Source: Marinicella sediminis (lineage in GTDB: Bacteria > Pseudomonadota > Gammaproteobacteria > Xanthomonadales > Marinicellaceae). Taken from it: DNA of 64,000 nt. The position numbers and the translations under genes are program-made. The first letter of the stretch is position 1, and each line of letters begins with the position of its first letter. The stretch lies in assembly GCF_002000055.1 (NCBI RefSeq), contig NZ_MVBD01000003.1, forward strand, positions 248,001 to 312,000, given 5' to 3'. Of this stretch, positions 27,401 through 37,050 are shown in pieces. The notes under the pieces are model-generated. The model searched no databases, was not told the DNA's origin, and worked only from the letters and a program-made list of their open reading frames with translations.

Positions 27401-28181
27401 GGTGAATGATTGTGGTGTGGGTATCAGTACTGAACGTTCCGAAAGCAATGATGTGAAACCGCGAAATGGCCTGTGGTGGAATCCTGCCCGTTCGGGCAAT
27501 GGAGTGGATCTGCACGTCAGTAACCAACAATCCATGTTGTCAGTGATGTACACCGCCCGGGAAGACCGCAGCCCAATCTGGTACCTGGCCAATGGTGCGG
27601 ACAGCGCCAACAACCAATACCGCAATGATTTGTATGAGGTCTTATTTCCAGGTGGTTTTGCCCTCGGTGATCAGCGATTCAGCCAGGTTGGCTGGGCTGA
27701 AACCACGTTCATTGATGACTCCCGGGCGGTACAGGTACGGGAAATCAACGGACAGCTCAGTGCAGATTTGATGGTCCTGGACCAGTTTGCTGCTGACCAG
27801 ACACCCAATATGCACACCGGTCATTATTTTTCCCCTGAACAGGATGGCTGGGGCCAGTCGGTGATTACCCTGGGCACCGCCCGGGTGGTGATCAGTTATA
27901 TCTATGACCTGTTGGGCAATCCCATGTGGACCATTTCCAGTGGGACCAATGACAGCAGCACCCGTGATGTGTTTCATGCCAAAGCATTCTGTCCGCACTG
28001 TCCGGTGTTGTTACAGGAAGGTGAACAGATCGGCACATTGGGCATGGAATTCAATGGTCAGCAAAATGGTCAAATCAACCAATACATCATCAGTTATCCA
28101 CCTGCACCCATGCAGCCGCAGGCAACCTGGGATATCCGTGATTTAACGATTTTTAATGTGGTGCCTGCTGAGCAGGATTGA
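24429..28181 (+). CDS. Large secreted gluzincin metallopeptidase with PKD domain and C-terminal W-N-P module
   Basis: A 1250-residue protein with a signal peptide (to about residue 21). The propeptide (about 75-215) has an FTP-like part and a PepSY-like LVWQVNYAF. The catalytic zinc site is HELGH at 388-392, with the third ligand Glu likely at 411 (GLSEGLGDYF), so it resembles M4/M36 enzymes. A PKD-like domain (about 545-630) has FAWDINGDGHTDG. Further beta-rich domains follow, and residues about 1038-1250 contain NGLWWNPARSGNGVDLH, a module that also appears in the protein at 37051-39183. It begins 9 bases after the SPOR gene and probably digests extracellular protein. Confidence 0.9.
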   Translation: MKTLHTLLLLLLVGVLNQAAAKKPPQPTHKQLIPLTLQTRANEPQKIIRHSTAVAAGESLQSGGKTDHLSTARQYIDQVLQQQPQLNAAEVDLVLVSERQGLALNTYRFQQQHQGLEVIDGHFTVSINQQGVVRHASHQLFATDNLQTPKKLLSDDQVMSRVTGYFNHQQARQKSAARTAKIWAHGDRPRLVWQVNYAFDQDTSRWLLLVDANDGEVIKAIDNKHYNTVPVNVFDPDPLSSSGQSYGGGLVDGGDANTPELTAQLQSRTLEVLHQDDRYFITNEWAESIDISEPLEGDYSQDNDDFLYNRSDPSFEAVNIAWHLNEYMSYLNNTLGLNVRPYQYDTGVRFDAHARNNADASSYFTGDGTLEFGQGCVDDGEDADVIIHELGHGIHDWVTDGNLSQVDGLSEGLGDYFAQSYSRSRPGYAWTPADPEYHQVFSWDGHNECWGGRITNDQRTYPDDLVGQIHTDGQIWSSCLMNIWETVGRERTDTMVIEGLAMTDSNTGQQDAAQAMLLAAEELGYTDDLLFIGQSFQSCGYNINLPQGQLTVQINASDPQPELGQQVTFSASVAGASGLLSFAWDINGDGHTDGTQSSITVTYSQAFAGTVQVLVQDVGDQFGFGQLALKTDSPDIQISAAGDLTDQLQQVCGNDDQVIDPGERWQLELAVSNQGTQAANDAWLALSGNRSLTFADGRDQYGNLIASCERTFIDITESGTLHEWQAAGSEFTAADEGFVTISLADSFDHYGETINTLVASTNGYLSTSVDANGSDWSPDCPLPANPDFDSVGGRIIPFHSDLRDALFYHQSFTDCPRLADDGNDQSCEVFSWLGADLWATSGAVEAIDVQAILYPATSQWVFQYGGEGFSAANPTIGLQNAAADDGYAYTCNGQNNISDSAAVCVINAAFAPPLVSSITGVSLESPVISLADVGINQTRQAMLNFAVTEDASCGLPIGFDHQASVFLEGFNTGNNGFFTTQVGDDQGLCEAVNDCGVGISTERSESNDVKPRNGLWWNPARSGNGVDLHVSNQQSMLSVMYTAREDRSPIWYLANGADSANNQYRNDLYEVLFPGGFALGDQRFSQVGWAETTFIDDSRAVQVREINGQLSADLMVLDQFAADQTPNMHTGHYFSPEQDGWGQSVITLGTARVVISYIYDLLGNPMWTISSGTNDSSTRDVFHAKAFCPHCPVLLQEGEQIGTLGMEFNGQQNGQINQYIISYPPAPMQPQATWDIRDLTIFNVVPAEQD

Positions 28182-28182
28182 A

Positions 28183-29085
28183 TCAGGACTGAATGTCGGC
28201 TGATTGATCCGGACGGTAAGGGATGTGACCATCAGGTTGGATGCTGAAGCGTTTATATGTCCACTGATATTGCGCTGGATTAATCGCCACCATGGATTCA
28301 ATGGTTTGATTCAAGGCGCTGGCTGATGCCTCCGGATTACCGTAAATGCCAGCCGGAGCGGCCTTGAAATGCAGGTCAAAGCCGCGGCCATCGGCCAATC
28401 GTTCTGCCACTGCAAACACCACTGGCACTCCGGTTTTTCCGGCGATTTTTCCAAACAAAGTCATGGTCAGTGCCGGATGCCCCATGAAGGGCACAAAAAC
28501 CCCTTGACCGGCTTTGGGCTGTTGATCAGGCAGTATGGCCAGAATGTGTTGTTGTTTCAGTACTTTGAATATTTGACGCACGCCTTTGGGATTGGCGGTG
28601 ATTTGATTGGCTCCGCCGGTCCCCCGGTACTTCAAAAGCAAGCGTTCGATGCTGGCATCTTCCGGTGGTTTATACAGGAATGAAAACCCCGGGTGCCGGG
28701 AGAGCCACAGGTTAAGTACTTCCCAATTACCAAAGTGTGGTGCTGCCAGCAGCAGCCCCTGTTTTTGTTCCAGTGCCTGTTCCAGCACCTCGCGGCCATG
28801 GATTTGTCCGATCAGAGGGTCGATGTTACGACCATGTTTTTTCCAGATGATACCCAGTTCAAACATGGCTTTGATGGTTTCGGTCAGGCTGTCCCTGGCC
28901 AGTTGTTTTTGTGCGGGCTTCTTGAGGTCCGGATAACACAGACGTATGTTGGTGAGGGTGATGCGGCGTTGTTTCTCACTCCAACGCCAAACCATGGCAG
29001 CCACCCAACTGGCCCAACGATGCGCACTGCGCAGTGACATCCAGCTGGTGAGGGTGATGATGAATTGAAACAGAAAAGCCCGCAT
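28183..29085 (-). CDS. LpxL/HtrB-like lipid A acyltransferase (lysophospholipid acyltransferase family)
   Basis: A 300-residue protein with an N-terminal membrane anchor. It has the HX4E catalytic motif HFGNWE near residue 115, then YKPPEDASIERLLLKYRG, the DQQPKAGQGVFVPFMG signature and a C-terminal QWTYKRF. Such enzymes add secondary acyl chains to lipid A at the inner membrane. Which chain position is acylated cannot be decided. The gene ends 1 base from the convergent metallopeptidase gene. The sRNA locus lies just upstream. Confidence 0.9.
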   Translation of the reverse strand: MRAFLFQFIITLTSWMSLRSAHRWASWVAAMVWRWSEKQRRITLTNIRLCYPDLKKPAQKQLARDSLTETIKAMFELGIIWKKHGRNIDPLIGQIHGREVLEQALEQKQGLLLAAPHFGNWEVLNLWLSRHPGFSFLYKPPEDASIERLLLKYRGTGGANQITANPKGVRQIFKVLKQQHILAILPDQQPKAGQGVFVPFMGHPALTMTLFGKIAGKTGVPVVFAVAERLADGRGFDLHFKAAPAGIYGNPEASASALNQTIESMVAINPAQYQWTYKRFSIQPDGHIPYRPDQSADIQS

Positions 29086-29123
29086 GGCGGTATTGTAACA
29101 AAAGGCAGGCGATTGTTGAGGTC

Positions 29124-29154
29124 AAAAAAAACCGCCATCAAAAAGACGGCGGTT
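29124..29154 (-). terminator. Rho-independent terminator of the candidate sRNA
   Basis: On the minus strand AACCGCC pairs with GGCGGTT over 7 bp across an 11-base loop and is followed directly by eight T. This is a textbook intrinsic terminator, positioned 39 bases before the acyltransferase ATG, so it insulates that gene from upstream transcription. Confidence 0.9.
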
Positions 29155-29315
29155 AATTTGCGAAGGCACAAACACGAGCCTTCCTGTCCTTGATCCCCGA
29201 GTGTGGTACTTCATGTACCGGGCAATCACTCCTTGTTGACTGCCTTGTTAAGAGACCATTCCTTAAGTCTTCCTTAAGTGCCTCACTGGCTGGCAACTCC
29301 TGTTGCCTGATCCCT
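29124..29315 (-). ncRNA. Candidate CsrA/RsmA-sequestering small RNA (CsrB/RsmZ-like)
   Basis: The 320-base gap between the acyltransferase and fmdB has no good ORF. Read on the minus strand from about 29315 to 29124, it contains about eight GGA motifs. Several sit in loops: GGCAAC-AGGA-GTTGCC is a perfect 6-bp stem (29292-29307); an 8-bp stem at 29221-29244 holds ACAAGGAG in the loop; a third at 29253-29270 exposes AAGGAA. More AAGGA and CAGGA motifs lie in the 3' half. A strong intrinsic terminator ends it. A TAATAT -10 element lies at 29321-29326. This is the architecture of RNAs that titrate CsrA. It does not resemble 6S RNA. No csrA gene is in the window, so the link is inferred. Confidence 0.68.
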
Positions 29316-29372
29316 TGGGGATATTATGTGATTTCTATGGAGGTTGTGTCTGTCCAATGATTATTACCAGCT

Positions 29373-29390
29373 TGTAAGAAAATATAGACA
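29373..29390 (-). promoter_or_regulatory. GacA/UvrY-like upstream activating site for the sRNA
   Basis: The 18-mer reads TGTCTA-N6-CTTACA on the minus strand, against the GacA consensus TGTAAG-N6-CTTACA. One half-site is perfect and the other keeps TGT. Its centre is about 65 bases upstream of the proposed sRNA start, a usual distance for such activators. The match is partial, so confidence is modest. Confidence 0.4.
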
Positions 29391-29409
29391 AAGCGGTGTG
29401 TTCATGGCA

Positions 29410-29646
29410 TTAAGGGTCGCTGGATGTGGTGTTTTTACTGCTTTCAGTGGTTTTTTTGTTGGATTTGTTTTTGAAATCAGTTTCATACCAACCGGTCCCC
29501 TTGAGGCGGAATCCGGCAGCTGAGACTTTTTTTTGCAGGCCATCGGTTTCACAGGATGGGCAATCGGTCAGCGGTGCATCTGACATTTTTTGAAGTTTTT
29601 CCAACTCATGGCCACAGGATTGGCACTGATATTCATAAATCGGCAT
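29410..29646 (-). CDS. FmdB-family zinc-ribbon protein
   Basis: A 78-residue protein starting MPIYEYQCQSCGHELE, with a second CPSC pair giving a four-Cys zinc ribbon at residues about 8-37. The tail is Lys/Ser-rich and disordered. FmdB proteins are small putative regulatory zinc ribbons of unclear role. The gene lies between clpB and the sRNA; a hairpin separates it from clpB. Confidence 0.9.
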   Translation of the reverse strand: MPIYEYQCQSCGHELEKLQKMSDAPLTDCPSCETDGLQKKVSAAGFRLKGTGWYETDFKNKSNKKTTESSKNTTSSDP

Positions 29647-29682
29647 GGCAATATGGCTCCTTAATGTAACAACAAAACATTG

Positions 29683-29712
29683 GCAGACGACACCGGTTCA
29701 GGTGTCGTCTGC
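29683..29712 (-). terminator. Strong hairpin downstream of clpB
   Basis: GCAGACGACACC (29683-29694) pairs exactly with GGTGTCGTCTGC (29701-29712) around a 6-base loop. On the minus strand it is followed by a T-containing stretch (CAATGTTTTG). It probably terminates clpB before fmdB. Confidence 0.75.
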
Positions 29713-29726
29713 ATGAGATTGCGCCA

Positions 29727-32309
<2,583 letters not shown>

Positions 32310-32341
32310 GATTCCCAATTAAAAATTCTAGATTGACAAAG

Positions 32342-32369
32342 AAATGGGGGTGCCCCGTCTGTTTTTCAA
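32342..32369 (-). promoter_or_regulatory. Sigma-32 heat-shock promoter of clpB
   Basis: On the minus strand TTGAAA (32369-32364) is followed after 14 bases by CCCCATTT (32349-32342). This matches the sigma-32 consensus (CTTGAAA, 11-16 bases, CCCCATNT) at nearly every position. It lies 33 bases before the clpB start and predicts heat induction. Confidence 0.85.
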
Positions 32370-32455
32370 TTGTGCCACAAAGCCCACAGACCGCTGGTAT
32401 GACATCGATCAAGTTTGGTTATAATGAAGGTGAATCAAGGATTGGAAATCAAACC

Positions 32456-33343
32456 ATGAAAACTTTTTTCATCAGCATGATACTTATCTGGAATCAGGCA
32501 AATTCTACCACTGTGCTGTCTGATGGCATTGAAGCCAGTGATGAATTGAACAAGGAGTCCAAGCCTGAATATACAATAATGGTTGGACGCTTGCAAAGAC
32601 AAGAATATGTAGATGATGTCATGCCAACACGTTGTATTGAAGCTGTTTGTATGAGTAGCTTTTATCATTATCACATCAAAGTTGATGATGTGATAGTTGG
32701 TGAGTCATTAAGCAGAAAGATCAAAGTTGCCCGATTTCAACACGCCAAATATCTGTTCAGAAGCAGTCAAACGGCGTTGTTTGTGATTGAGCGGGTTACG
32801 AATCCGAGTTGGGAACAACATTTGGATACACCTTATAATCTCGTGGAGTTTTCACAATTGAAAGCAGAGCATTGTTTGATCTATCCATTTAAAAAATACA
32901 GCAGTTACTTTGGCGATGATGAATCCTGCATACAGACCAAACTAATAAATGCAAAAGGAAATCTCATCGCTGATGAGTTGAGATATGAAATGTTCAATGA
33001 AGTGGTTGAACGGGTTCAGTACCGGTTAGACAAGGACGACATTTTGCGTTCTGTGGAGGATCACCAGTTAAGTGATGGAACACATGTGGTTGATACTGAA
33101 GACCAGGAAGAACGTTGCTATGATGTGGATTTTGACAAAAATTTCAAAAAGCGTGATTGTGATTTTTCTGAATATTACGACTTACTCAGATATCAGTTGA
33201 CCAAAGGTCAGGGCGAAGCCGCCATGGAACTCTTTAAACAAGAACTCAATGCATCCCGGTTAAACCTGAAGCCTTTTGACATCCGTTACCGGGTCATTGA
33301 ACACGATGAGTACAGTGAGTTTCAGGTGCACTACAATTACTAA
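32456..33343 (+). CDS. Hypothetical secreted protein, AT-richer than neighbours
   Basis: A 295-residue protein. The ATG at 32456 gives a signal peptide (FFISMILIWNQANS); a TATAAT lies at 32419-32424. The body is rich in Tyr, Asp, Glu and Lys, has several Cys (ALCMSSFYHYH-like pattern is reduced to AVCMSSFYHYH) and ends EHDEYSEFQVHYNY. The codon use looks AT-richer than in the flanking genes, and the gene stands alone in orientation, so recent gain is possible. Family not recognised; no catalytic motif found. Confidence 0.72.
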   Translation: MKTFFISMILIWNQANSTTVLSDGIEASDELNKESKPEYTIMVGRLQRQEYVDDVMPTRCIEAVCMSSFYHYHIKVDDVIVGESLSRKIKVARFQHAKYLFRSSQTALFVIERVTNPSWEQHLDTPYNLVEFSQLKAEHCLIYPFKKYSSYFGDDESCIQTKLINAKGNLIADELRYEMFNEVVERVQYRLDKDDILRSVEDHQLSDGTHVVDTEDQEERCYDVDFDKNFKKRDCDFSEYYDLLRYQLTKGQGEAAMELFKQELNASRLNLKPFDIRYRVIEHDEYSEFQVHYNY

Positions 33344-33366
33344 GTCAGGTTAACTTCAGTGCTGTA

Positions 33367-33983
33367 TCAACAACTCACATCACAAGCGAGAAAACCCTTG
33401 ATGCTGCGGAAATAAGCCGGTTTGAGATCGATGTCGTTGTGCCCGGCATCCAGTTCACCGGCAGGATCGGCATCAGTTTGGCTGCCACCGCCCGCAGGCT
33501 GTCGAATGGGGTGACCAGGATCAATTGCGCCACTTCCCGCTGACTGGCGACATAGGTGGCGATGCCACTGCCCAAAGAGCGGCCCATCACCGTGACCGGG
33601 TGGTTGGTCTGACCCTGCAGGTGGTCAAACAACGCCAGGGCGTCAGCAAACAAAGCGGCTTCGCTGGGTGAGCCCCCGCTGCCACCATAACCGCGGTATT
33701 GCATCAGCAGCACCCGGGTGTTGGGCAGGTGGTGTAAAAAATCACTGGCACTGTAGGCCACCTGTTCGGCATTGCCACCCAAATACAACAACACCCGTTC
33801 ACCCTGAGGATTCAGCTGCACCGCATTGATGGTGGCCTCAGCGGTGGTCAGTTGCAGGGTTTGATGGGGGTGTTCAATGGTCGGTGGCGGATGGTAAATC
33901 AAGCGGTTTTGCAACAGATAGACTGCCAGCATCAGCAGCAGGTAGGCACTGAGCAGGGTTTTGATGAGGGGCCAGACAAACAT
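33367..33983 (-). pseudogene. Alpha/beta hydrolase with internal deletion and frameshift
   Basis: The first about 180 codons look like a normal membrane-anchored hydrolase: anchor (LLSAYLLLMLAVYLL), LYLGGNAEQ, QYRGYGGSGG, and the nucleophile GRSLGSG, then LVTPFDSL and LPVNW. The frame then runs to an early stop at 33375. In the next frame the DNA right at this point reads ELDAGHNDIDL and continues to a stop at 33367-33369. That is the typical C-terminal segment carrying the catalytic His. The usual 50-60 residues between, including the catalytic Asp, are missing. Probably a deletion between short repeats. The start is ATG 33983 or GTG 34052. Confidence 0.75.
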
Positions 33984-34073
33984 GGAGTGATGGACAGCGT
34001 TGGTCAGCAATGGTTCTCTGCTGAGCCATTTGCCGTACCCATGAAGGGGCACGGCAAGCAGCTGTTCAGACGA

Positions 34074-36302
34074 TCAAACCAGGCGCAGGTCCTTCAGTGG
34101 CAAACGGCGGTGACGTTGGCCATTGGCGGCAAAGATCGCGTTACACAACGCCGGAGCCACGGGTGGTAGTCCGGGTTCGCCCACGCCCGTTGGGATGGCG
34201 GTGCTGTTGACCAGGTGCACATGTACATCGGGTATTTGGTTGATGCGTGTCATCTGATAATCATCAAAGTTACCTTGTTCGATGATGCCGTCTTTGGCGG
34301 TGATTTCACCGTAAAAGGCCAAAGAAGCACCAAAGATCAGTGAACCTTCCATCTGCGATTTGACCCGATCAGGATTCAGCAGTTGACCGGCGTCGACCGC
34401 CATGTGGACATCTTCGATTTTCACCTGATTGCCGTTGGTGGAAACCTTAATGACCACGGCGATGTAACTCAGAAATGAGCGCCAGGCGGCGATGCCCATA
34501 CCCGTGCCCTCAGGTAGTTTTTCGCCCCAGTTAGCTTCTTTGGCGGCCAGTTGAATGACGTTTTTCAGGCGGCTGGTCTCGGCGGGGTATTGTTCAGCGG
34601 GTTCGCCGTAGTTGCTGTACTCAAAACCGTCTTTGCTGAAATCTTCTATCCGGTCATCACCGATCAGTTCCAGCAGAAAGTCTTTGCTGTCTTTACCGGC
34701 GGCATGGGCCATCTCGTCAACGAAGGATGAAGCAGCAAACACATTGTTGATGTTGGTTACCGAGCGCACCCAGCCGATGCGCATAAAGGTGTCGGTTTCG
34801 CCCAATGCGATCTTGATATTGGGCACATCAAACATCATGTCGCCCTGGCCGAGGTCGGTGCTGCCGGCCAGTTTGGCGGTGGGATCAAAGGTTGAGCTGA
34901 TCGGATGATTAACCATGGCGTGGTACCAGCTGGTGACCCGGTTGTTTTCATCCAGGGTGCCTTTGAGCTGTTGGTAGCTGGGACTGTGGTAGTAACCGTG
35001 TTTGATTTCGTCTTCACGGGTCCATAAGACTTTGATGGGCATCTTGGTTTGGTGTGCCAGGTAGGCCGCTTCGGCGACAAAATCAGGTTTAGACTTGCGA
35101 CCGAATCCACCACCCAGCAGGGTCACATTGATCTCTACATTGGCAGCGTTTTCCTGCGGGATTTCCAGGGTGCCCATGACGTTGCGTTGTGAGGCCTGTG
35201 GGGTTTGGGTGCAGGCCCAGACTTCCACCCGATCGCCAGTGATGCGGGCGGTGGCTGCCGGTGGTTCCATGGTGGCATGGGCCAGTCCTGCGACATGATA
35301 ATCAGCCTCAATGGTTTTCGTTGCATTCGCTTTGGCTTGTTCCACATCACCACGGGATCGCACCACTTCTTTGGGGTTTTCCAGGGCTTTGATGAACACT
35401 GCTTCATGATCGTTGGTGGAGTAACTGCTGTTGCTGCCATGGTTCCATTCAATGTTGAGTTTTTTTCGCCCCTCAATGGCAGCCCAGGTGTTTTCAGCAA
35501 TCACTGCCACCCCACCGAGCATTTTGAACAGGGCCGGTGGTGTCAGTGCAGGCAATTGCACCACTTTGACCACGCCAGGCACTTTCAGGGTTTCACTGTC
35601 ATCGACGCTTTTCACGGTGCCAAAGACCACTGGTGGTCTGGCGATCACCGCGGTTTTCATGTCATCCAGCTGAACGTCGTAGCCAAACACCGCTTTACCG
35701 GTGACGATGTCTGCACCATCGAGCAGGGCCATGTCCGGCTTGCCGACGTATTTTTGTTCGGCTGCGGTTTTCAGTTTCAGTGTATCCCGTTCAGGAACCT
35801 TCAGTTTGCTGGCGATCTTGACCAGCTCTTTGAAGTCCAAAGCTTCATCTTTGTGGTGCGCCTGATGATGCTCGATGCGAACCTGGTCGACGGGTACTGA
35901 CCAGACCTGGGCAGCGGCCTGTTGCAGCATGGTGCGCATGATGGCGCCGGCTTCTTTGAGTTTTTGGAAGTTTTTCCGCACACTGCGCGAGCCGTCGGTG
36001 TTCTGGCTGCCGTATTTGGCATCACCCAGGGCCTGTTTGACCGTGACCCGGTTCCAGTCTGCTTCCAGTTCATCGGCAACCAGCAGTGGCAGCGTGCTGC
36101 GGATGCCCTGGCCCATTTCACTGCGGTGGGAAATGATGGTGACCTGGCCAGTGCCATCCATCGAAACAAACACATCCGGAGAAAATTGAATTTCACCATG
36201 GTGTTTGGCCATCAGCGGCGAGAATTGTACGCCCAGCACCAGGGTGCCGGATGCCAGTCCGGTGCTTTTAAGGAATTGTCTGCGATTGAGCTTTTTGATC
36301 AT
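34074..36302 (-). CDS. Molybdopterin-binding subunit of a periplasmic xanthine-dehydrogenase-family oxidoreductase
   Basis: A 742-residue protein with a twin-arginine signal ([15 protein letters not shown]). It has the features of the IorB/aldehyde-dehydrogenase type: [34 protein letters not shown], and the C-terminal [18 protein letters not shown] with the conserved catalytic Glu. It would hydroxylate an aldehyde or N-heterocycle using a molybdopterin-cytosine cofactor. It is exported folded by Tat, together with the 2Fe-2S subunit, whose gene overlaps the start by ATGA. The electron acceptor is not encoded here. Confidence 0.93.
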   Translation of the reverse strand: MIKKLNRRQFLKSTGLASGTLVLGVQFSPLMAKHHGEIQFSPDVFVSMDGTGQVTIISHRSEMGQGIRSTLPLLVADELEADWNRVTVKQALGDAKYGSQNTDGSRSVRKNFQKLKEAGAIMRTMLQQAAAQVWSVPVDQVRIEHHQAHHKDEALDFKELVKIASKLKVPERDTLKLKTAAEQKYVGKPDMALLDGADIVTGKAVFGYDVQLDDMKTAVIARPPVVFGTVKSVDDSETLKVPGVVKVVQLPALTPPALFKMLGGVAVIAENTWAAIEGRKKLNIEWNHGSNSSYSTNDHEAVFIKALENPKEVVRSRGDVEQAKANATKTIEADYHVAGLAHATMEPPAATARITGDRVEVWACTQTPQASQRNVMGTLEIPQENAANVEINVTLLGGGFGRKSKPDFVAEAAYLAHQTKMPIKVLWTREDEIKHGYYHSPSYQQLKGTLDENNRVTSWYHAMVNHPISSTFDPTAKLAGSTDLGQGDMMFDVPNIKIALGETDTFMRIGWVRSVTNINNVFAASSFVDEMAHAAGKDSKDFLLELIGDDRIEDFSKDGFEYSNYGEPAEQYPAETSRLKNVIQLAAKEANWGEKLPEGTGMGIAAWRSFLSYIAVVIKVSTNGNQVKIEDVHMAVDAGQLLNPDRVKSQMEGSLIFGASLAFYGEITAKDGIIEQGNFDDYQMTRINQIPDVHVHLVNSTAIPTGVGEPGLPPVAPALCNAIFAANGQRHRRLPLKDLRLV

Positions 36303-36781
36303 GATTGTGCTCCTTCATCCGCTTGTTTCAGCTTGGCGGCCTGTTTGATGGCAGCCCGGATTCTGGGGTAGGTGCCACAACGACAAATGTTCCCTGCCAT
36401 GGCACCGTTGATGTCCTCGTCTGAGGGATTGGGGTTGTTCTCCAGCAACGCGACAGCTGACATGATTTGTCCGGATTGACAATAGCCACATTGGGCCACA
36501 TTGAGGTTTTGCCAGGCTTGTTGTACCGGATGGTCGCCTTGTTCTGATAGGCCTTCGATGGTGGTTACTGATTTGCCTTTGGCATAAGACATGGGTGTGA
36601 TGCATGAGCGCATCGGCTGACCATCAATGTGCACCGTACAGGCACCACAAATGCCCTTACCACAACCATATTTACTGCCGGTTAATTTGGCCACATCGCG
36701 CAATGCCCACAGCAGCGGCATGTCTTCACTGACTTCGAGTTGGGTCAGTTGGCCATTGATTTTGAGTTCTGTCATTGTCAT
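36299..36781 (-). CDS. (2Fe-2S)-binding subunit of the molybdenum oxidoreductase
   Basis: A 160-residue IorA-like protein. The plant-type ferredoxin part has [15 protein letters not shown] (with an upstream Cys in SKYGCG), and the second cluster domain has [10 protein letters not shown] and [13 protein letters not shown]. It passes electrons from the molybdenum centre. No Tat signal, so it travels with the large subunit. First gene of the pair; coupled to it by ATGA. Confidence 0.94.
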   Translation of the reverse strand: MTMTELKINGQLTQLEVSEDMPLLWALRDVAKLTGSKYGCGKGICGACTVHIDGQPMRSCITPMSYAKGKSVTTIEGLSEQGDHPVQQAWQNLNVAQCGYCQSGQIMSAVALLENNPNPSDEDINGAMAGNICRCGTYPRIRAAIKQAAKLKQADEGAQS

Positions 36782-37050
36782 ACCCCGGTTTTTATCAAGC
36801 CAATAAGTATAACATTGCTGGTGTTTAAAATTGTTGACGGCTCATTGTTTGTGATTTTTTTGACAAGTTTTATCAGGAATATTCGTTTTAATAGATGGAG
36901 GCTTGAAATTGAGCGCAAGTGTATCAGTTGGCAGTGCCTTGTCCCTGTTGTCCGGATAGGCTGTGTTTCAGACCTCTGATTGAAAAAAACTTCTGTTCAG
37001 TCTGCACACTGATCCGAATCATTTATTTGTCTTTTGCTGAGGAAAAAACG

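Noticed and set aside
29124-29340. The sRNA region as 6S RNA (ssrS)
   Set aside because: It lacks the long, nearly symmetric duplex with a central bubble and shows instead many GGA loops and a terminal intrinsic terminator.
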